From contig JAURUC010000001.1 in the NCBI GenBank assembly GCA_030803735.1, forward strand, positions 4,848,501 through 4,912,500: DNA of 64,000 nucleotides, given 5' to 3'. The DNA comes from Actinopolyspora lacussalsi. GTDB taxonomy: Bacteria; Actinomycetota; Actinomycetes; Mycobacteriales; Pseudonocardiaceae. Below the pieces are notes generated by a model. It was not told the DNA's origin, did no database searches, and was given only the letters and a program-made list of their open reading frames with translations. Positions 30,120-39,494 of this stretch are shown here, in pieces (positions within the stretch are counted from its first letter, which is position 1; each line of letters starts with the position of its first letter). The translations under genes and the position numbers were made by a program.

Positions 30120-30956
30120 ATGAAGTGGCTACCCGGGGGATGGCAACGCGCCGATCGTGTGGATCCGGAGGGAAAGACGGCCCCACGCCGTACGGTTCCA
30201 CAGCAGGAAACGGTCGTGGAACGTCGCAACGTCCCGCCGGGGGAGCCCACTCCGCCGTCCGCTTCCGGAAGCACCAGGCAGGACGCCTATCCGTCCACCC
30301 GGGTGCAGCGACGAGCGGGTGGTGACCCGACCAGCGCGGGCCCGGAACGTGGGGGCGGTCGGGCCGTGTTGCTCGGCGAGCACGCCCGTGACATCGACGT
30401 CAGCGCCGCGGCCTTCCGCAATCTCGCGGTCGGCGGTGGTATCAGCGGTTTCCTGACCGTGTTGTGCGCGGCGGCGCTGGCCGATTCCCCCGGAGGGGTG
30501 TGGCTGTGGATCTGGCAGCTCGTGTTCGGGGTCTGTTTCGTCTGGTTCATCACCTCGGCCAAGGGGTCGTTGAGCGGTCGCGGGTTCCTGGTGGACCAGC
30601 GCGGCATCTGCCCCCGCACCAGTGGTGAGGTGTTCGCGGTGCCCTGGGACGAGGTGGCGGCTGCCGGGATCGGTTCGCTGCGCCCGATCGAGAACCGCAG
30701 GCTGGTGCACCCCGGGCGTCGGCGTTGTCTGGAACTGTTCCCCGCGGATTCCGCGTTTCCCGGCAGGCATCCCGAGCTGGAGCGCTGGCGGGTCGAGGAG
30801 CCCCCGCCCATGCAGGGGCTTCCCTCGGTGCGTTACCGATTCCACCTGCCGGTGCTGAGCAGGCTTCCCAAGCGGTTGGAACAGGCCGTTCAGGCCGCCG
30901 CGCCGCGCGTCTGGGTGGGGAACTACCGCAGGCGGCCCCCGACACCCGAAACCTGA
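30120..30956 (+). CDS. Membrane protein of unknown function
   Basis: This 278-aa protein has a polar, Pro/Arg-rich N-terminal 85 residues and two transmembrane helices at about 100-120 and 125-145. A C-terminal domain follows with SGRGFLVDQRGICPRTSGEV and VPWDEVAAAGIGS, recalling PH-like membrane proteins. The family cannot be named with confidence. The ATG at 30120 is used. It is 89 bp after the thiolase and probably separate from it. Confidence 0.7.
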   Translation: MKWLPGGWQRADRVDPEGKTAPRRTVPQQETVVERRNVPPGEPTPPSASGSTRQDAYPSTRVQRRAGGDPTSAGPERGGGRAVLLGEHARDIDVSAAAFRNLAVGGGISGFLTVLCAAALADSPGGVWLWIWQLVFGVCFVWFITSAKGSLSGRGFLVDQRGICPRTSGEVFAVPWDEVAAAGIGSLRPIENRRLVHPGRRRCLELFPADSAFPGRHPELERWRVEEPPPMQGLPSVRYRFHLPVLSRLPKRLEQAVQAAAPRVWVGNYRRRPPTPET

Positions 30957-30979
30957 TCGTGACCTTGCTCCACGCGGGT

Positions 30980-31223
30980 TGCGTGGCGGTGCTGGTGGCG
31001 GAACCTCTCGCGGGCGCTCGCTCCGGGAGACCCGACATCGGGTAGCGACCTGCACAACGTCGGGCCTTCCTCGCGAGAGCACCACGAGAGACCCCTCGGC
31101 GGTGTCGACGGCGAGAGTTCTCGGGGTTCGGCACCGGCGGCACCGAGTCAGCGTCGATTTCTCGCGAAATCGCCGCGCCGGTGAGGTGGTGCGGTCGGGG
31201 TGGCGTCGATTTCTCGCGAAATC
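30980..31223 (+). repeat. Dispersed hairpin repeat plus two TTTCTCGCGAAA palindromes
   Basis: A full element copy runs 30980-31110, starting GCGTGGCGGTGCTGGTGGCG. Two copies of GATTTCTCGCGAAATC follow at 31156-31171 and 31208-31223, 52 bp apart. They are the reverse orientation of the palindrome at 8437. The gap 30957-31333 holds no credible gene. Confidence 0.7.
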
Positions 31224-31333
31224 GACGAAGCCGGAACGATCATCGAAGCGCCGCGGTGAGCGCAGCGGCGCACGGGGTTCGGCGCACGGGGAACCGGCCC
31301 CGCCCCCCGGCGCGCCGGTCGCCGGCCGAGCGG

Positions 31334-32677
31334 TCAGGCCGGTTCACCGCTTCCGCCGAGACTGTCGAGCGGGTCCGCTGCCACCAGTTCGTGATCCCCG
31401 CTGTCGAAGGTACGCATCCTCCCGGGGCCGGTGGTGGACGTCTCGAACCGCACGCTCACGCGTCCGTGGCCGCAGCCCTGCACCCAGCCGTGTCCCCAGC
31501 TGGGGTGGCTCACATCGTCGCCCTGGCGCCACTGCCGTCCCTCGGCGGTGACGGGGGGTGTGGATGAGCGGGGTGGTTCAGGAGAGGCGGGTGGGCGTTC
31601 GCTCTCGTCGGTCTCGGGAACCCGGAACAGGGTGGCCTGTTCGGCGACGGTCAGCCCTGAGTACGAGACCCCGACCAGTCGCACGGGCACGCCGGGACTG
31701 ACCGCGATTCCGGCCAACCGTCGCGCGGCCGCCACCAGTTCCTCGCGTTCGGTGGTGGCCGAGGACAGCGTTTCGGAGCGGCTGATTGTGCTGAAGTCGG
31801 CGTCGCGCACCTTCAGGGTGATGGTGCGTGCCGCGCGCTCGGAGGCCACCAGCCGTCGATGGGCGGATTCGGCCATGCCGACTATCTCCTCCGCCAGCAC
31901 GGCCGGATCCGTGTGGTCGGTGTCGAAGGTCGTCTCGGCACTGACCTGTTTGGCCTCGGCTCGTTCGGTCACGGCCCGCTCGTCGATGCCGTGCGCCAGT
32001 TCGTGCAGTTCGGTGCCGTGCGCCTGCCCCAGCAACGAGGTCACGTCGCCGAGTTTCAACGCCGCCAGTTCACCGATCGTCTGCACCCCGATACGGCGCA
32101 GTTTGGATTCACCGATGGGGCCGATGCCCCACAGGCGGCGTACCGGCAGCTCGGCCAACAGTTCCCGCTCCTCGTCGGGGGGAACAACCATCGAGCCGTC
32201 CGGTTTCGCCATTCCCGAGGCGATCTTGGCCAGTTGCTTGCCCGATCCCGCCCCGACGGAGGCGGGCACTCCGACCTCGGTGGCCACCCGGGCACGGAGG
32301 GCTTCCGCGAACTCCGCCACGACTTCCGGAGCGGACCCGGTCAACTCGATCGGCTCCAGGAACGCCTCGTCGATCGAAACCTGCTCGAACCGCTCGGAAA
32401 GCTGCCTGACTATCGTGAAGACACGCTCGCTCACCTCTCGGTAGAGCCGGAAACGCGGCGGCAGCACCACCGCGGTGCGGCACCGGCGTCTGGCCTCCGA
32501 CATGGGCATGGCGGAGCGAGCTCCGTACTTCCTCGCCGGATAGCTGGCTCCCGCCACGGTGCCGCGCGGCCCCGTTCCACCGACGAGCACGGCCCGTTCG
32601 CGCAGTGTTGGGCGAGTGAGCTGTTCCACGGACGCGTAGAAAGCGTCCATGTCCAAGTGCAGCACCCAACGAGTCAT
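31334..32677 (-). CDS. dinB: DNA polymerase IV (Y family)
   Basis: This 447-aa translesion polymerase has the palm motifs HLDMDAFYASVEQL and VSIDEAFLE with the metal-binding acids. The GVGSGKQLAKIAS-like fingers/HhH segment and the little-finger domain follow. The C-terminal 70 residues (RQWRQGDDVSHPSWGHGWVQ onward) form the extra domain common in actinobacterial Pol IV. The ATG at 32677 is chosen over an in-frame start at 32776, which would add unrelated residues. It is divergent from a DUF3817 gene. Confidence 0.93.
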   Translation of the reverse strand: MTRWVLHLDMDAFYASVEQLTRPTLRERAVLVGGTGPRGTVAGASYPARKYGARSAMPMSEARRRCRTAVVLPPRFRLYREVSERVFTIVRQLSERFEQVSIDEAFLEPIELTGSAPEVVAEFAEALRARVATEVGVPASVGAGSGKQLAKIASGMAKPDGSMVVPPDEERELLAELPVRRLWGIGPIGESKLRRIGVQTIGELAALKLGDVTSLLGQAHGTELHELAHGIDERAVTERAEAKQVSAETTFDTDHTDPAVLAEEIVGMAESAHRRLVASERAARTITLKVRDADFSTISRSETLSSATTEREELVAAARRLAGIAVSPGVPVRLVGVSYSGLTVAEQATLFRVPETDESERPPASPEPPRSSTPPVTAEGRQWRQGDDVSHPSWGHGWVQGCGHGRVSVRFETSTTGPGRMRTFDSGDHELVAADPLDSLGGSGEPA

Positions 32678-32790
32678 GCCTTCATTGAACGAAATTCCAC
32701 CGACAACGACCAGTCCGGTGCGCCCGTGTCGTACCCACACCGGTGCATACCGGACATCGGAGCGGGCGGCTCCCACGATATGGTGAGATC

Positions 32791-33150
32791 GTGCTCAGGA
32801 CTGGTGTCGGATGGTTCCGACTGATCGCGGTCGCCGAGGCCGTCTCGTGGGCCGGGTTGCTGCTCGCGATGGTGCTCAAGTACGGGTTCGGTTTTCCCGA
32901 GGCCGTGACCGTCACGGGATGGATTCACGGTCTGGTGTTCACCGCTTACGTAGTCGTCAGCCTGGTGATGTACGGGCCGCTGCGATGGAGTTTCCGGGTG
33001 CTGGTGCTCGCCCTGATCGCTTCGGTCCCGCCGTTCGGATCGGTGGTTTTCGAGCGCTGGGCGCTGCGACGTGGACTGCTCACCACACCGGAACCATTGG
33101 GTCCCACGTCGTTGTCGAGGCTGGTCGGCGCGTTGCGTGCGTTGAACTGA
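32791..33150 (+). CDS. DUF3817 domain membrane protein
   Basis: This 119-aa protein has three transmembrane helices. The DUF3817 pattern is clear: FRLIAVAEAVSWAGLLLAMVL, the GFPEAVTVTGWIHGLVFTAY segment, and PPFGSVVFERW near the third helix. Function unknown, though such proteins sometimes occur as domains of transporters. The GTG at 32791 lies just after GGTGAGATC. It is divergent from dinB. Confidence 0.88.
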   Translation: MLRTGVGWFRLIAVAEAVSWAGLLLAMVLKYGFGFPEAVTVTGWIHGLVFTAYVVVSLVMYGPLRWSFRVLVLALIASVPPFGSVVFERWALRRGLLTTPEPLGPTSLSRLVGALRALN

Positions 33151-33377
33151 CCGGGGTGTGACGTGCGTGGCCGTTTCCGATCGCGGAACGGTGGGTCGCC
33201 GCACGGCGGCTTCGGCCCGCGGCGTTCCGGCCCCTCGTGGGGGCGAACAGCCGGGAGCTGTGACACGGCTCCGGGGTTGCCGGGACCGTGCCCACTCGAT
33301 GACTCCGCATCGGGGAGCGGGGATCGCCGGGTGGTTCCGTTCGACGAGCTTCGGACGACCGAGCCGGAGGAATCCGG

Positions 33378-33878
33378 TCAGAAGTCCCCGGAAGCCTGTC
33401 TGACCTTGCCGAGCAGCTCGGTGAGCTGCTGTGTCTGTCGTTCGGTGATGCCCGAGAGCCCGAAGTCGATGTCGGTGACCGATTCCGTGGCCTTGTCCGT
33501 TACCGTGCGGCCGTGTTCGGTGATCTCCACCAGCGTCGTACGTCGATCGGTCGGATGGGGGACGCGTCGCACCAGTTCGTCGGCTTCCAGTCGATCGACG
33601 ATGTTGGTGACACTGGTCGGGTGCAGTTGCAGCCGGTCCCCCATGACACGCATCGGAAGGCTTCCCTGCCGGGAGAATGACAGCAGTACGAGCGCCTCGT
33701 AGCGGGCGAAAGTCAGGTTGTGCGGCCGCAGTGCCGAGTCGACCGCCGACTGCAGGATTTGCTGGACCCGCATGATGCTGGTCACCGCGGCCATCGTCGA
33801 CGAAGGACCGATACGTTGCGACCAGGTCTCGGCCGCGCGAGCTATGGGATCGAATGGCAGCGGTTGGCGGGGGCTCAT
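33378..33878 (-). CDS. MarR family transcriptional regulator
   Basis: This 166-aa regulator has a winged helix-turn-helix: FARYEALVLLSFSRQGSLPM, then VMGDRLQLHPTSVTNIVDRL as the recognition region and ADELVRRVPHPTDRRTTLVE as the wing. The N- and C-terminal helices would form the dimer. The ATG at 33878 is preferred over a longer frame that runs into the upstream spacer. It is divergent from the thiamine-binding-like gene, which it may control. Confidence 0.9.
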   Translation of the reverse strand: MSPRQPLPFDPIARAAETWSQRIGPSSTMAAVTSIMRVQQILQSAVDSALRPHNLTFARYEALVLLSFSRQGSLPMRVMGDRLQLHPTSVTNIVDRLEADELVRRVPHPTDRRTTLVEITEHGRTVTDKATESVTDIDFGLSGITERQTQQLTELLGKVRQASGDF

Positions 33879-34049
33879 GGCATTCGACGCTAGCAGCGTG
33901 CTGTTGCACGAACGGGCGATGTGGGGTGTTCGCTGTGGCCGTGGTCGGCGCGTGTCCGACACGTGCGCCACGCGGTGCCGGTAGGTTCGTCGCGGTACCG
34001 CTCCGCGAAGCCCGATGGAAACGAGACTTCGTAGTCAGGAGAAACACAC

Positions 34050-34355
34050 ATGTTGGTCGCATTCAGCGTGGCCCCCTCCGGGGCGGGGGACTCCGACAGC
34101 GTGAGTGCCGCTGTCGCGGAGGCGGTGCGGATCGTGCGCGACTCCGGGTTACCGCACGAGACGAACGCCATGTTCACCACCGTTGAAGGCGAGTGGGAGG
34201 AGGTGATGGACGTGGTTCGGCGTGCCACCGAGGCCGTGTCGGCCAGGGCACCCCGCACCAGTCTGGTGATCAAGGCCGACATCCGGCCGGGCCACACCGA
34301 CCAACTCCGGGAGAAGGTCGAGCGCGTCGAGCAGCGGCTCGAAGACGGCAGCTGA
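34050..34355 (+). CDS. MTH1187 family thiamine-binding protein
   Basis: This 101-aa protein of the DUF77/MTH1187 family starts [15 protein letters not shown] and has the typical [20 protein letters not shown] strand-helix unit and [19 protein letters not shown] end. Family members bind thiamine or related pyrimidines; the cellular role is unclear. The ATG at 34050 follows CAGGAGAAACACAC. It is divergent from the MarR gene (171-bp spacer). Confidence 0.87.
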   Translation: MLVAFSVAPSGAGDSDSVSAAVAEAVRIVRDSGLPHETNAMFTTVEGEWEEVMDVVRRATEAVSARAPRTSLVIKADIRPGHTDQLREKVERVEQRLEDGS

Positions 34356-34395
34356 GAGTCGATCCCGATGGTTCGGCCGAGCGGGGCGGGCGACC

Positions 34396-34440
34396 AAAAG
34401 CCGGACAGCCAAATCCGGGCAGCCAAAAAGCCGGGTAGCC
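34396..34440 (+). repeat. Three imperfect tandem copies of about 15 bp
   Basis: Units AAAAGCCGGACAGCC, AAATCCGGGCAGCC and AAAAAGCCGGGTAGCC run head to tail 40 bp after the thiamine-binding-like gene. The rest of the gap 34356-34692 shows no credible gene. Confidence 0.55.
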
Positions 34441-34692
34441 GACTATCGGACGATCAGAACCGGCCGTCGGCACGCGCGCCGCGGGGACGCGCGTGCCGTG
34501 GAAGTCTCCGCCGCGACGGGATGCGCCCCGTCGTCCGTGGCGTCCCGGGTCCGTGAGGACGCCAACCGCGTCCGCGGTTCACCGAATGCGAGGCGAATTC
34601 ACCCGCCGCGGCGGACAACCAACTCACGGGGCGACCTCGGAACGTTTCCGGATCGGAACGCTCCTCGTGTCGCCCAGCGGAACTCCGTCAGC

Positions 34693-34950
34693 TCACTTGG
34701 ACAGCGGGTGGTCGACCACCGGGGCGTTGACGCACTGGGAGTTCTGGCTCGACAGCAGGTTGACGATGACGCCGACGGCGGCACCGACATTGTTGCCGCA
34801 GGCCTGGACCGGCACCGCGCTGATGTTGTTGTCGTCCAACACGTTGATGCCGTCGTTGTCCTTGGTGTCGGCGAACGCGACCGTGCCCATGGTCATCATG
34901 CCCAGGGTGGCGACGCCTGCTGCACCGGCAACACGGGTTGCAATACGCAC
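34693..34950 (-). CDS. Small secreted chaplin-like protein
   Basis: This 85-aa protein has a signal peptide (MRIATRVAGAAGVATLGMMT, cleavage near VAFA/DT). The mature part of about 57 residues holds two Cys (51 and 73) in VPVQACGNNVG and SQCVNAP, with a short hydrophobic valine-rich stretch between. The pattern recalls the short chaplins that coat actinomycete aerial surfaces, although the usual G-N-S repeat is altered. The GTG at 34950 has GAGAGG upstream. Transcribed alone. Confidence 0.7.
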   Translation of the reverse strand: MRIATRVAGAAGVATLGMMTMGTVAFADTKDNDGINVLDDNNISAVPVQACGNNVGAAVGVIVNLLSSQNSQCVNAPVVDHPLSK

Positions 34951-35252
34951 TGTCTGATACCTCTCGTCGAACTTGTGGGTAGGGAAAAATCCCGATCGAG
35001 TCCCTACGGAGTTGCGGGGCACCGCATGGTGCGGCGCCTCTCGCGGACTCGTGAGTGGGTTTCGACGCTGTCCCGCTCGAAGATTAGAGATTTTCGCCAG
35101 ATTCCCCTGATCGAGTGAGCAAAGCTAACTCGCTCGAGAGATAAAATGCCTGCTCGAACGCGCTCTGTGATCGTTTTCGGGCTCTTCGTCTTGCCGGACC
35201 GGGGTGTCGGGGTGTGCACCGCCTGCCACTGGAGACGTGGCACGATGGGGGT

Positions 35253-36230
35253 GTGACACGGCCTGATCCACGCCAGAATTCCGATGCAGCGCAGAGCTCG
35301 GCGGCCGCCGCCTCCATGGCAGGGGCGGTCGACCTGTCGGGGTTGAAGAACCGGGCCGACGCCCAGGCCAAGTCCGCGTCCGCGGGCTCGGGCGCCGGTG
35401 GTGACTCCGGTGGGGGAGGCGCTTCGGTCGTCGAGGTCACCGAGGCCAATTTCCAGGCCGAGGTGGTCGACCGGTCGATGCAGGTGCCGGTCGTGGTCGA
35501 CCTGTGGGCGACCTGGTGCCAGCCGTGCAAGCAGCTTTCCCCGATCCTGGAAAAGCTCGCCGGCGAGGGCGGCGGTTCCTGGGTACTGGCCACCATCGAT
35601 GTGGACAACAACCAGCGGATCGCGCAGCTCTTCGGTGTCCAGTCGATCCCCACGGTGATCGCCATCGCGGGTGGGCAGCCGGTCGAGGCGTTCCAGGGCG
35701 TGCAGCCGGAGGAACAGATCCGGCAGTGGATCAGTTCCATCCTGGACTCGCAGCGCGATCAGCTTCCCGGTATCAGTGCCGCCGAGCAGGGGGCGGCGGG
35801 CACCGCCGAGGAGGAGCAGGAGGACTCCCGGTTCACCGCGGCCGAGCAGGCGCTGGAACGCGGTGAGTACGCGGCCGCCGAACAGGCGTACCAGTCGATC
35901 CTCGACGCGGAGCCGGACAACGAGCAGGCCAAGGCCGCACTCGCACAGGTCCGGTTCACCGCCCGTGCCGAGAGCGCCGATCCCGGTGCGATCGAGCGTG
36001 CCGAGAGCGCACCCGAGGACGTCGAGGCACAGCTCGCCGCCGCCGATGCCGAACTGGCGCAACAGCGCGTGGAGGATGCCTTCCACCGGCTGATCGGTAC
36101 GGTCCGGCGCACTTCGGGCGCGGACCGCGATCGTGTCCGCGAGGAGCTGCTGGAGATGTTCGGCCTGTTCCCGGAAGGCGATCAGCGAGTCGCCGACGCG
36201 CGGCGCTCGTTGGCCAACGCGCTTTTCTGA
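35253..36230 (+). CDS. Thioredoxin/TPR protein (CnoX/YbbN-like)
   Basis: This 325-aa cytoplasmic protein has a Ser/Gly-rich N-terminal linker (1-60), a thioredoxin domain (about 65-175) with active site WCQPCK, and a C-terminal helical TPR-like part (about 190-325) with [18 protein letters not shown]. The layout is that of CnoX/YbbN, a redox-active holdase. It matches M. tuberculosis Rv1324, next to FadA4 there but separated here by about 5 kb. The GTG at 35253 is used; the ribosome-binding site is weak. Confidence 0.88.
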   Translation: MTRPDPRQNSDAAQSSAAAASMAGAVDLSGLKNRADAQAKSASAGSGAGGDSGGGGASVVEVTEANFQAEVVDRSMQVPVVVDLWATWCQPCKQLSPILEKLAGEGGGSWVLATIDVDNNQRIAQLFGVQSIPTVIAIAGGQPVEAFQGVQPEEQIRQWISSILDSQRDQLPGISAAEQGAAGTAEEEQEDSRFTAAEQALERGEYAAAEQAYQSILDAEPDNEQAKAALAQVRFTARAESADPGAIERAESAPEDVEAQLAAADAELAQQRVEDAFHRLIGTVRRTSGADRDRVREELLEMFGLFPEGDQRVADARRSLANALF

Positions 36231-36246
36231 GCCACGCGAGAGTCGA

Positions 36247-36269
36247 CACCCCGCGAGAGCCGCGGGGTG
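36247..36269 (+). terminator. Hairpin after the thioredoxin-like gene
   Basis: CACCCCGCG-AGAGC-CGCGGGGTG makes a perfect 9-bp stem with a 5-base loop, 17 bp after the stop at 36230. It lies between convergent genes and can serve both directions. Confidence 0.75.
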
Positions 36270-36364
36270 ACTCGACCGAGGTTCCCGGTTCTTCCGCCCC
36301 CGGAACGAGCTCGGCGGCAGGCGCCACCGGACTCGTTCCAGGAGTATGAGACGGAACTCGCCGG

Positions 36365-37825
36365 TCAGGTGCCGTACTCGGAAGCGCAGGGACTCATCCC
36401 CTGTTGGAATCCGATGCGGAACGCCTCGACCCGGGGAAAGCCGGCGGGGACCTGACTACCGGTCATGTCCGCTGCGATCAGACTGTCCTCACCCAGCAGC
36501 GCCGCCACGCCCTCGTCGACGTCGCCAGGGGCGATCCGCAGCTTGCCGACCGGATTGCGTTGCCCGATCGGATCCTCCACGAGCAGGCCGCTCCACGCGC
36601 CCACCAGACACGCGGTACGCAGCCCCGCCCCGTCACCACGCAGCGACAACCCCGCCGACTCCTGCACGGCCAAGGTGTAGCGGGAGGCCAGCTGGGCGTA
36701 GGCGGCGAAGTCCCCGTAGCCCGAGGTGCGTTCGCCGTTCGTGGGTGGTTGGGCGATCTCCCGCAGCCCGTCCAGCCGGACCGAGACGGTGTTGGTCTCC
36801 ACGCAGTACGAAACGGGCTCGGTGCCGTCGGCACCGCCGCAGGAGCGGGGACCGATGATCACCCTGGGGGGAGCGAACCCGGTCTCGCTGAAGACCTTCC
36901 GCAGACTCCGCTCCACGGCTCGGATGTTGTCCGCTTCCACCGGAAGATCCGACTCCTGCTTGTCCTTCCAGAAGTGGAACTGGGTGGTTCGTTCCGTGAC
37001 CGACTTCTCGGTTATCTCGGCACACCGGCTCGGGCCGTCGCTGAAGCCGTACTGAAACGCCGAAACACGGTCGAAGGCGGTGCCGTGAGCCCGGGGATCC
37101 GCGAAGCCGGTCCGCCCCGGTGCGTCCCGGATGTAGCTGAGTACTCCCATGACGGTGTTGAGCCCGTTACCGGTCGACACGCGGATGTGTGGTGCCGAGC
37201 CCTCCGCCGCGTGCCGGAAGAACGCCCCCGCGAAGCAGTCCGCCTGTTGTTCGCTGACCAGCGTCGGTGTGTCCTCGTCCACGAGACCCGCCCGGTGTTG
37301 TACCGCGTGCCCGATCTCGTGCGCCAGCACGGTTACCGGGGCGATCTGTCCGAACGTGCCGCGCAGCTTCGGCAGCAGTACCCCGCGGTCCCAGGCGATC
37401 GTGTCGCTTCGCGGGCAGTAGAAGGCGTTCGTCAACCCGGCCAGCCGCTGTCCGCAGACGTGCCTGTCGGTGTTCCGGGAATCGTACGAGACCAGCCGTG
37501 CGATCGGGCGGAACGCGGTGCCGTCGAAAGTGTCCGGATAGGCCGTTTTCCAGTACTCCCGCACGTCGGCGACAGCGTCGACCGCGAGAGCGTCTATCTC
37601 ACCCCCGGTACTCCCGACCACCGGCAACTTCACGTCCGCCGCACCAGGCTTGCGGCCACTCGGGCCGTCACTGGCGGGCAGTCCGGCCACCGTGTCGACC
37701 TCCGGTTCGTCGTTGGCGGTCGGAATTCCGTCGATCGGACGGGAACACCCCGTCACCAACAAGCACAGTGCGACGGCGGTCGCCGAGCCTGCCAGCAGGC
37801 GCCGCGTCGTCGAGCTTCGTCCCAC
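36365..37825 (-). CDS. Neutral zinc metallopeptidase lipoprotein
   Basis: This 486-aa protein has a lipoprotein signal with Cys27 (LLVTGC). The zinc motif H169-E170-I-G-H173 is in VLAHEIGHAVQ, followed by a third-ligand region LVSEQQADCFAGAFF. This fits the putative neutral zinc metallopeptidase family (PF04228-like). The C-terminal half has Cys pairs and an ADC-like motif. The GTG at 37825 gives a clean signal peptide; a longer frame to 37972 does not. It is followed, on the same strand upstream, by a paralogue at 38005. Confidence 0.85.
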   Translation of the reverse strand: MGRSSTTRRLLAGSATAVALCLLVTGCSRPIDGIPTANDEPEVDTVAGLPASDGPSGRKPGAADVKLPVVGSTGGEIDALAVDAVADVREYWKTAYPDTFDGTAFRPIARLVSYDSRNTDRHVCGQRLAGLTNAFYCPRSDTIAWDRGVLLPKLRGTFGQIAPVTVLAHEIGHAVQHRAGLVDEDTPTLVSEQQADCFAGAFFRHAAEGSAPHIRVSTGNGLNTVMGVLSYIRDAPGRTGFADPRAHGTAFDRVSAFQYGFSDGPSRCAEITEKSVTERTTQFHFWKDKQESDLPVEADNIRAVERSLRKVFSETGFAPPRVIIGPRSCGGADGTEPVSYCVETNTVSVRLDGLREIAQPPTNGERTSGYGDFAAYAQLASRYTLAVQESAGLSLRGDGAGLRTACLVGAWSGLLVEDPIGQRNPVGKLRIAPGDVDEGVAALLGEDSLIAADMTGSQVPAGFPRVEAFRIGFQQGMSPCASEYGT

Positions 37826-38004
37826 TGACGTGCCCCATCCTCGAAATCGCTCGGGTCCTGTCCCTCCACCTCGGCTCGGCAGAGCGCCAGGCGCAGCGTA
37901 GCGAATGAACCATCCCCGACACTTCCCCAGGCGCACCCGTCCGAGAACCAAGTGAATCCCGGAGGTTCGCACAACTCGACGTGTTGTTCCGCGCGGGTGG
38001 CACT

Positions 38005-39423
38005 CTACGAACAGGACTTCGCGGTACCGCTCACCCCGGCCCGGAACGCCCTCAACTCCTCGAAGCCACTGGCCGTGCTCGTACCGAACACCTCCCGGCG
38101 TGCCGCGTCACCGGCGAGCACGGCGCGGATCGCCTCGTTCAGGTCCGAGCCGGAGGCACGATCGGTGTCGCGTACCAGGTGACCCGTGTAGGCACCCGTG
38201 AGACACGCGGCACGGATTCCCCGCCGTTCCGGCGTCCCTGAAGCCGTCCCCCGTGCGGCGGCGGTGGCGAACGCGCCGATCAGGGACGTTTCGGCGGCCT
38301 GGTCACCGAGCTCGTAGATCGAACGTCGTAGTCGTTCGCGATTGACCGCGAGCACGTTCCCGCCGCATTCGGTGAGGATGGCGGCCCCCGCGCATCCGGC
38401 CGCCTCCGGTTCCAGCAGTTTCGGCGGATCCCACCGACCGCCCCGCCGTTCCACCAGCTCGTCGAAGAACTGTCGGGCCGGGGGAACTCGGTCGCGCAGC
38501 AGCGTCGTCACGTCGCGGTTGCCCCGCGAGCCGCCTCCGGTCGACCACTCACCGCTGAACTCGCGCCCGGTGGTGCACGTTCGCGGACCGTTCGTGTAAC
38601 CGTCCTGGAACGCGCCCGTGCGCTCGTAGGCGGTGCCGTGCGCGTCGGCGACGCGTCGGGCCGCCGGATCCGCGAAATTGATCAGTGCTCGCAGCGCGGC
38701 GTCCAGTTCGGCCGAGTCCATTCGCAGCCGTCGCGAGTCACCGTCGACGACCCGCCGCACGTAGCTGCCCGCGTAGCAGTCCGCGGTGGTCTCGATCCGC
38801 AACGGGCTCCGCTCGCCGGACGCGGGTTCGCCGTCGAGCCGATGTGCCACCGCGTGCCCGATCTCGTGCGCCAGCACCAGCACCACGGCCGACTGGCCGT
38901 AGTGGTCCCGCAGCACCGGCAGCATCGCCGCGCGATCCCACGCGATCGCGTCCACGGAGGCGCAGTAGTAGGCGTTGCCGGTCAGCTCCGCCACGTCGGC
39001 CGAACACGGCGGTGGTGTGGCGTTCTCGTCGGTGGTGTCCACCGAGAAGAAGCCGCCGTCCAGATCGTGCCAGTCCCGTCCGAACACTCGGCGGAACTCG
39101 CCCTCCCAGTAGTCCTGCGCGTCGGTGACCACCGTCGCCGCCAGTTCGTCCACGGCGGAGGAATCGGTCCCGAACACGAACGAGGGAGCCACGGCGTGAC
39201 GGACGACACCAGGATCGGAGGTGGATGCGCTTCGGATCGCGGTGCAACCGCTCAGCACCGCGAGCAGCACCACCGGCAGCAGCGACACGACCCGGCACCG
39301 CGCCTTCCGAACGGATCTCCCCGAAGGGGTGCGGCTCCGCGCCGTCGTCGAGGTCCGCGAGTCCGGTTCGGCACGATTCGCTCGGGGAACGCGGTCGCGG
39401 CGGGGTCCCGTGGGCACGTACAC
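38005..39423 (-). CDS. Second neutral zinc metallopeptidase lipoprotein
   Basis: This 472-aa paralogue of the gene at 36365 has the same layout: a lipobox LAVLSGC (Cys60), HEIGH in LVLAHEIGHAVAHRL, and IETTADCYAGSYV for the third ligand. The cytoplasmic N-terminal stretch before the signal is long (about 40 residues) because no better start codon exists downstream; GTG 39423 or 39417 must be used. The two copies share domain order but only moderate identity, so the duplication is old. Substrates are unknown. Confidence 0.82.
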   Translation of the reverse strand: MYVPTGPRRDRVPRANRAEPDSRTSTTARSRTPSGRSVRKARCRVVSLLPVVLLAVLSGCTAIRSASTSDPGVVRHAVAPSFVFGTDSSAVDELAATVVTDAQDYWEGEFRRVFGRDWHDLDGGFFSVDTTDENATPPPCSADVAELTGNAYYCASVDAIAWDRAAMLPVLRDHYGQSAVVLVLAHEIGHAVAHRLDGEPASGERSPLRIETTADCYAGSYVRRVVDGDSRRLRMDSAELDAALRALINFADPAARRVADAHGTAYERTGAFQDGYTNGPRTCTTGREFSGEWSTGGGSRGNRDVTTLLRDRVPPARQFFDELVERRGGRWDPPKLLEPEAAGCAGAAILTECGGNVLAVNRERLRRSIYELGDQAAETSLIGAFATAAARGTASGTPERRGIRAACLTGAYTGHLVRDTDRASGSDLNEAIRAVLAGDAARREVFGTSTASGFEELRAFRAGVSGTAKSCS

Positions 39424-39494
39424 CAGGTTCGCATGCCGGGTTTCGCGCGTGGGTGGTTCGGGCCTCGTGTCCCGGCGAGATACCCTGCGCGTCC

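Noticed and set aside
30980..31333. A coding gene in the repeat-rich gap between the 30120 gene and dinB
   Set aside because: Frames here consist of repeat and palindrome sequence with no motif or ribosome-binding site.
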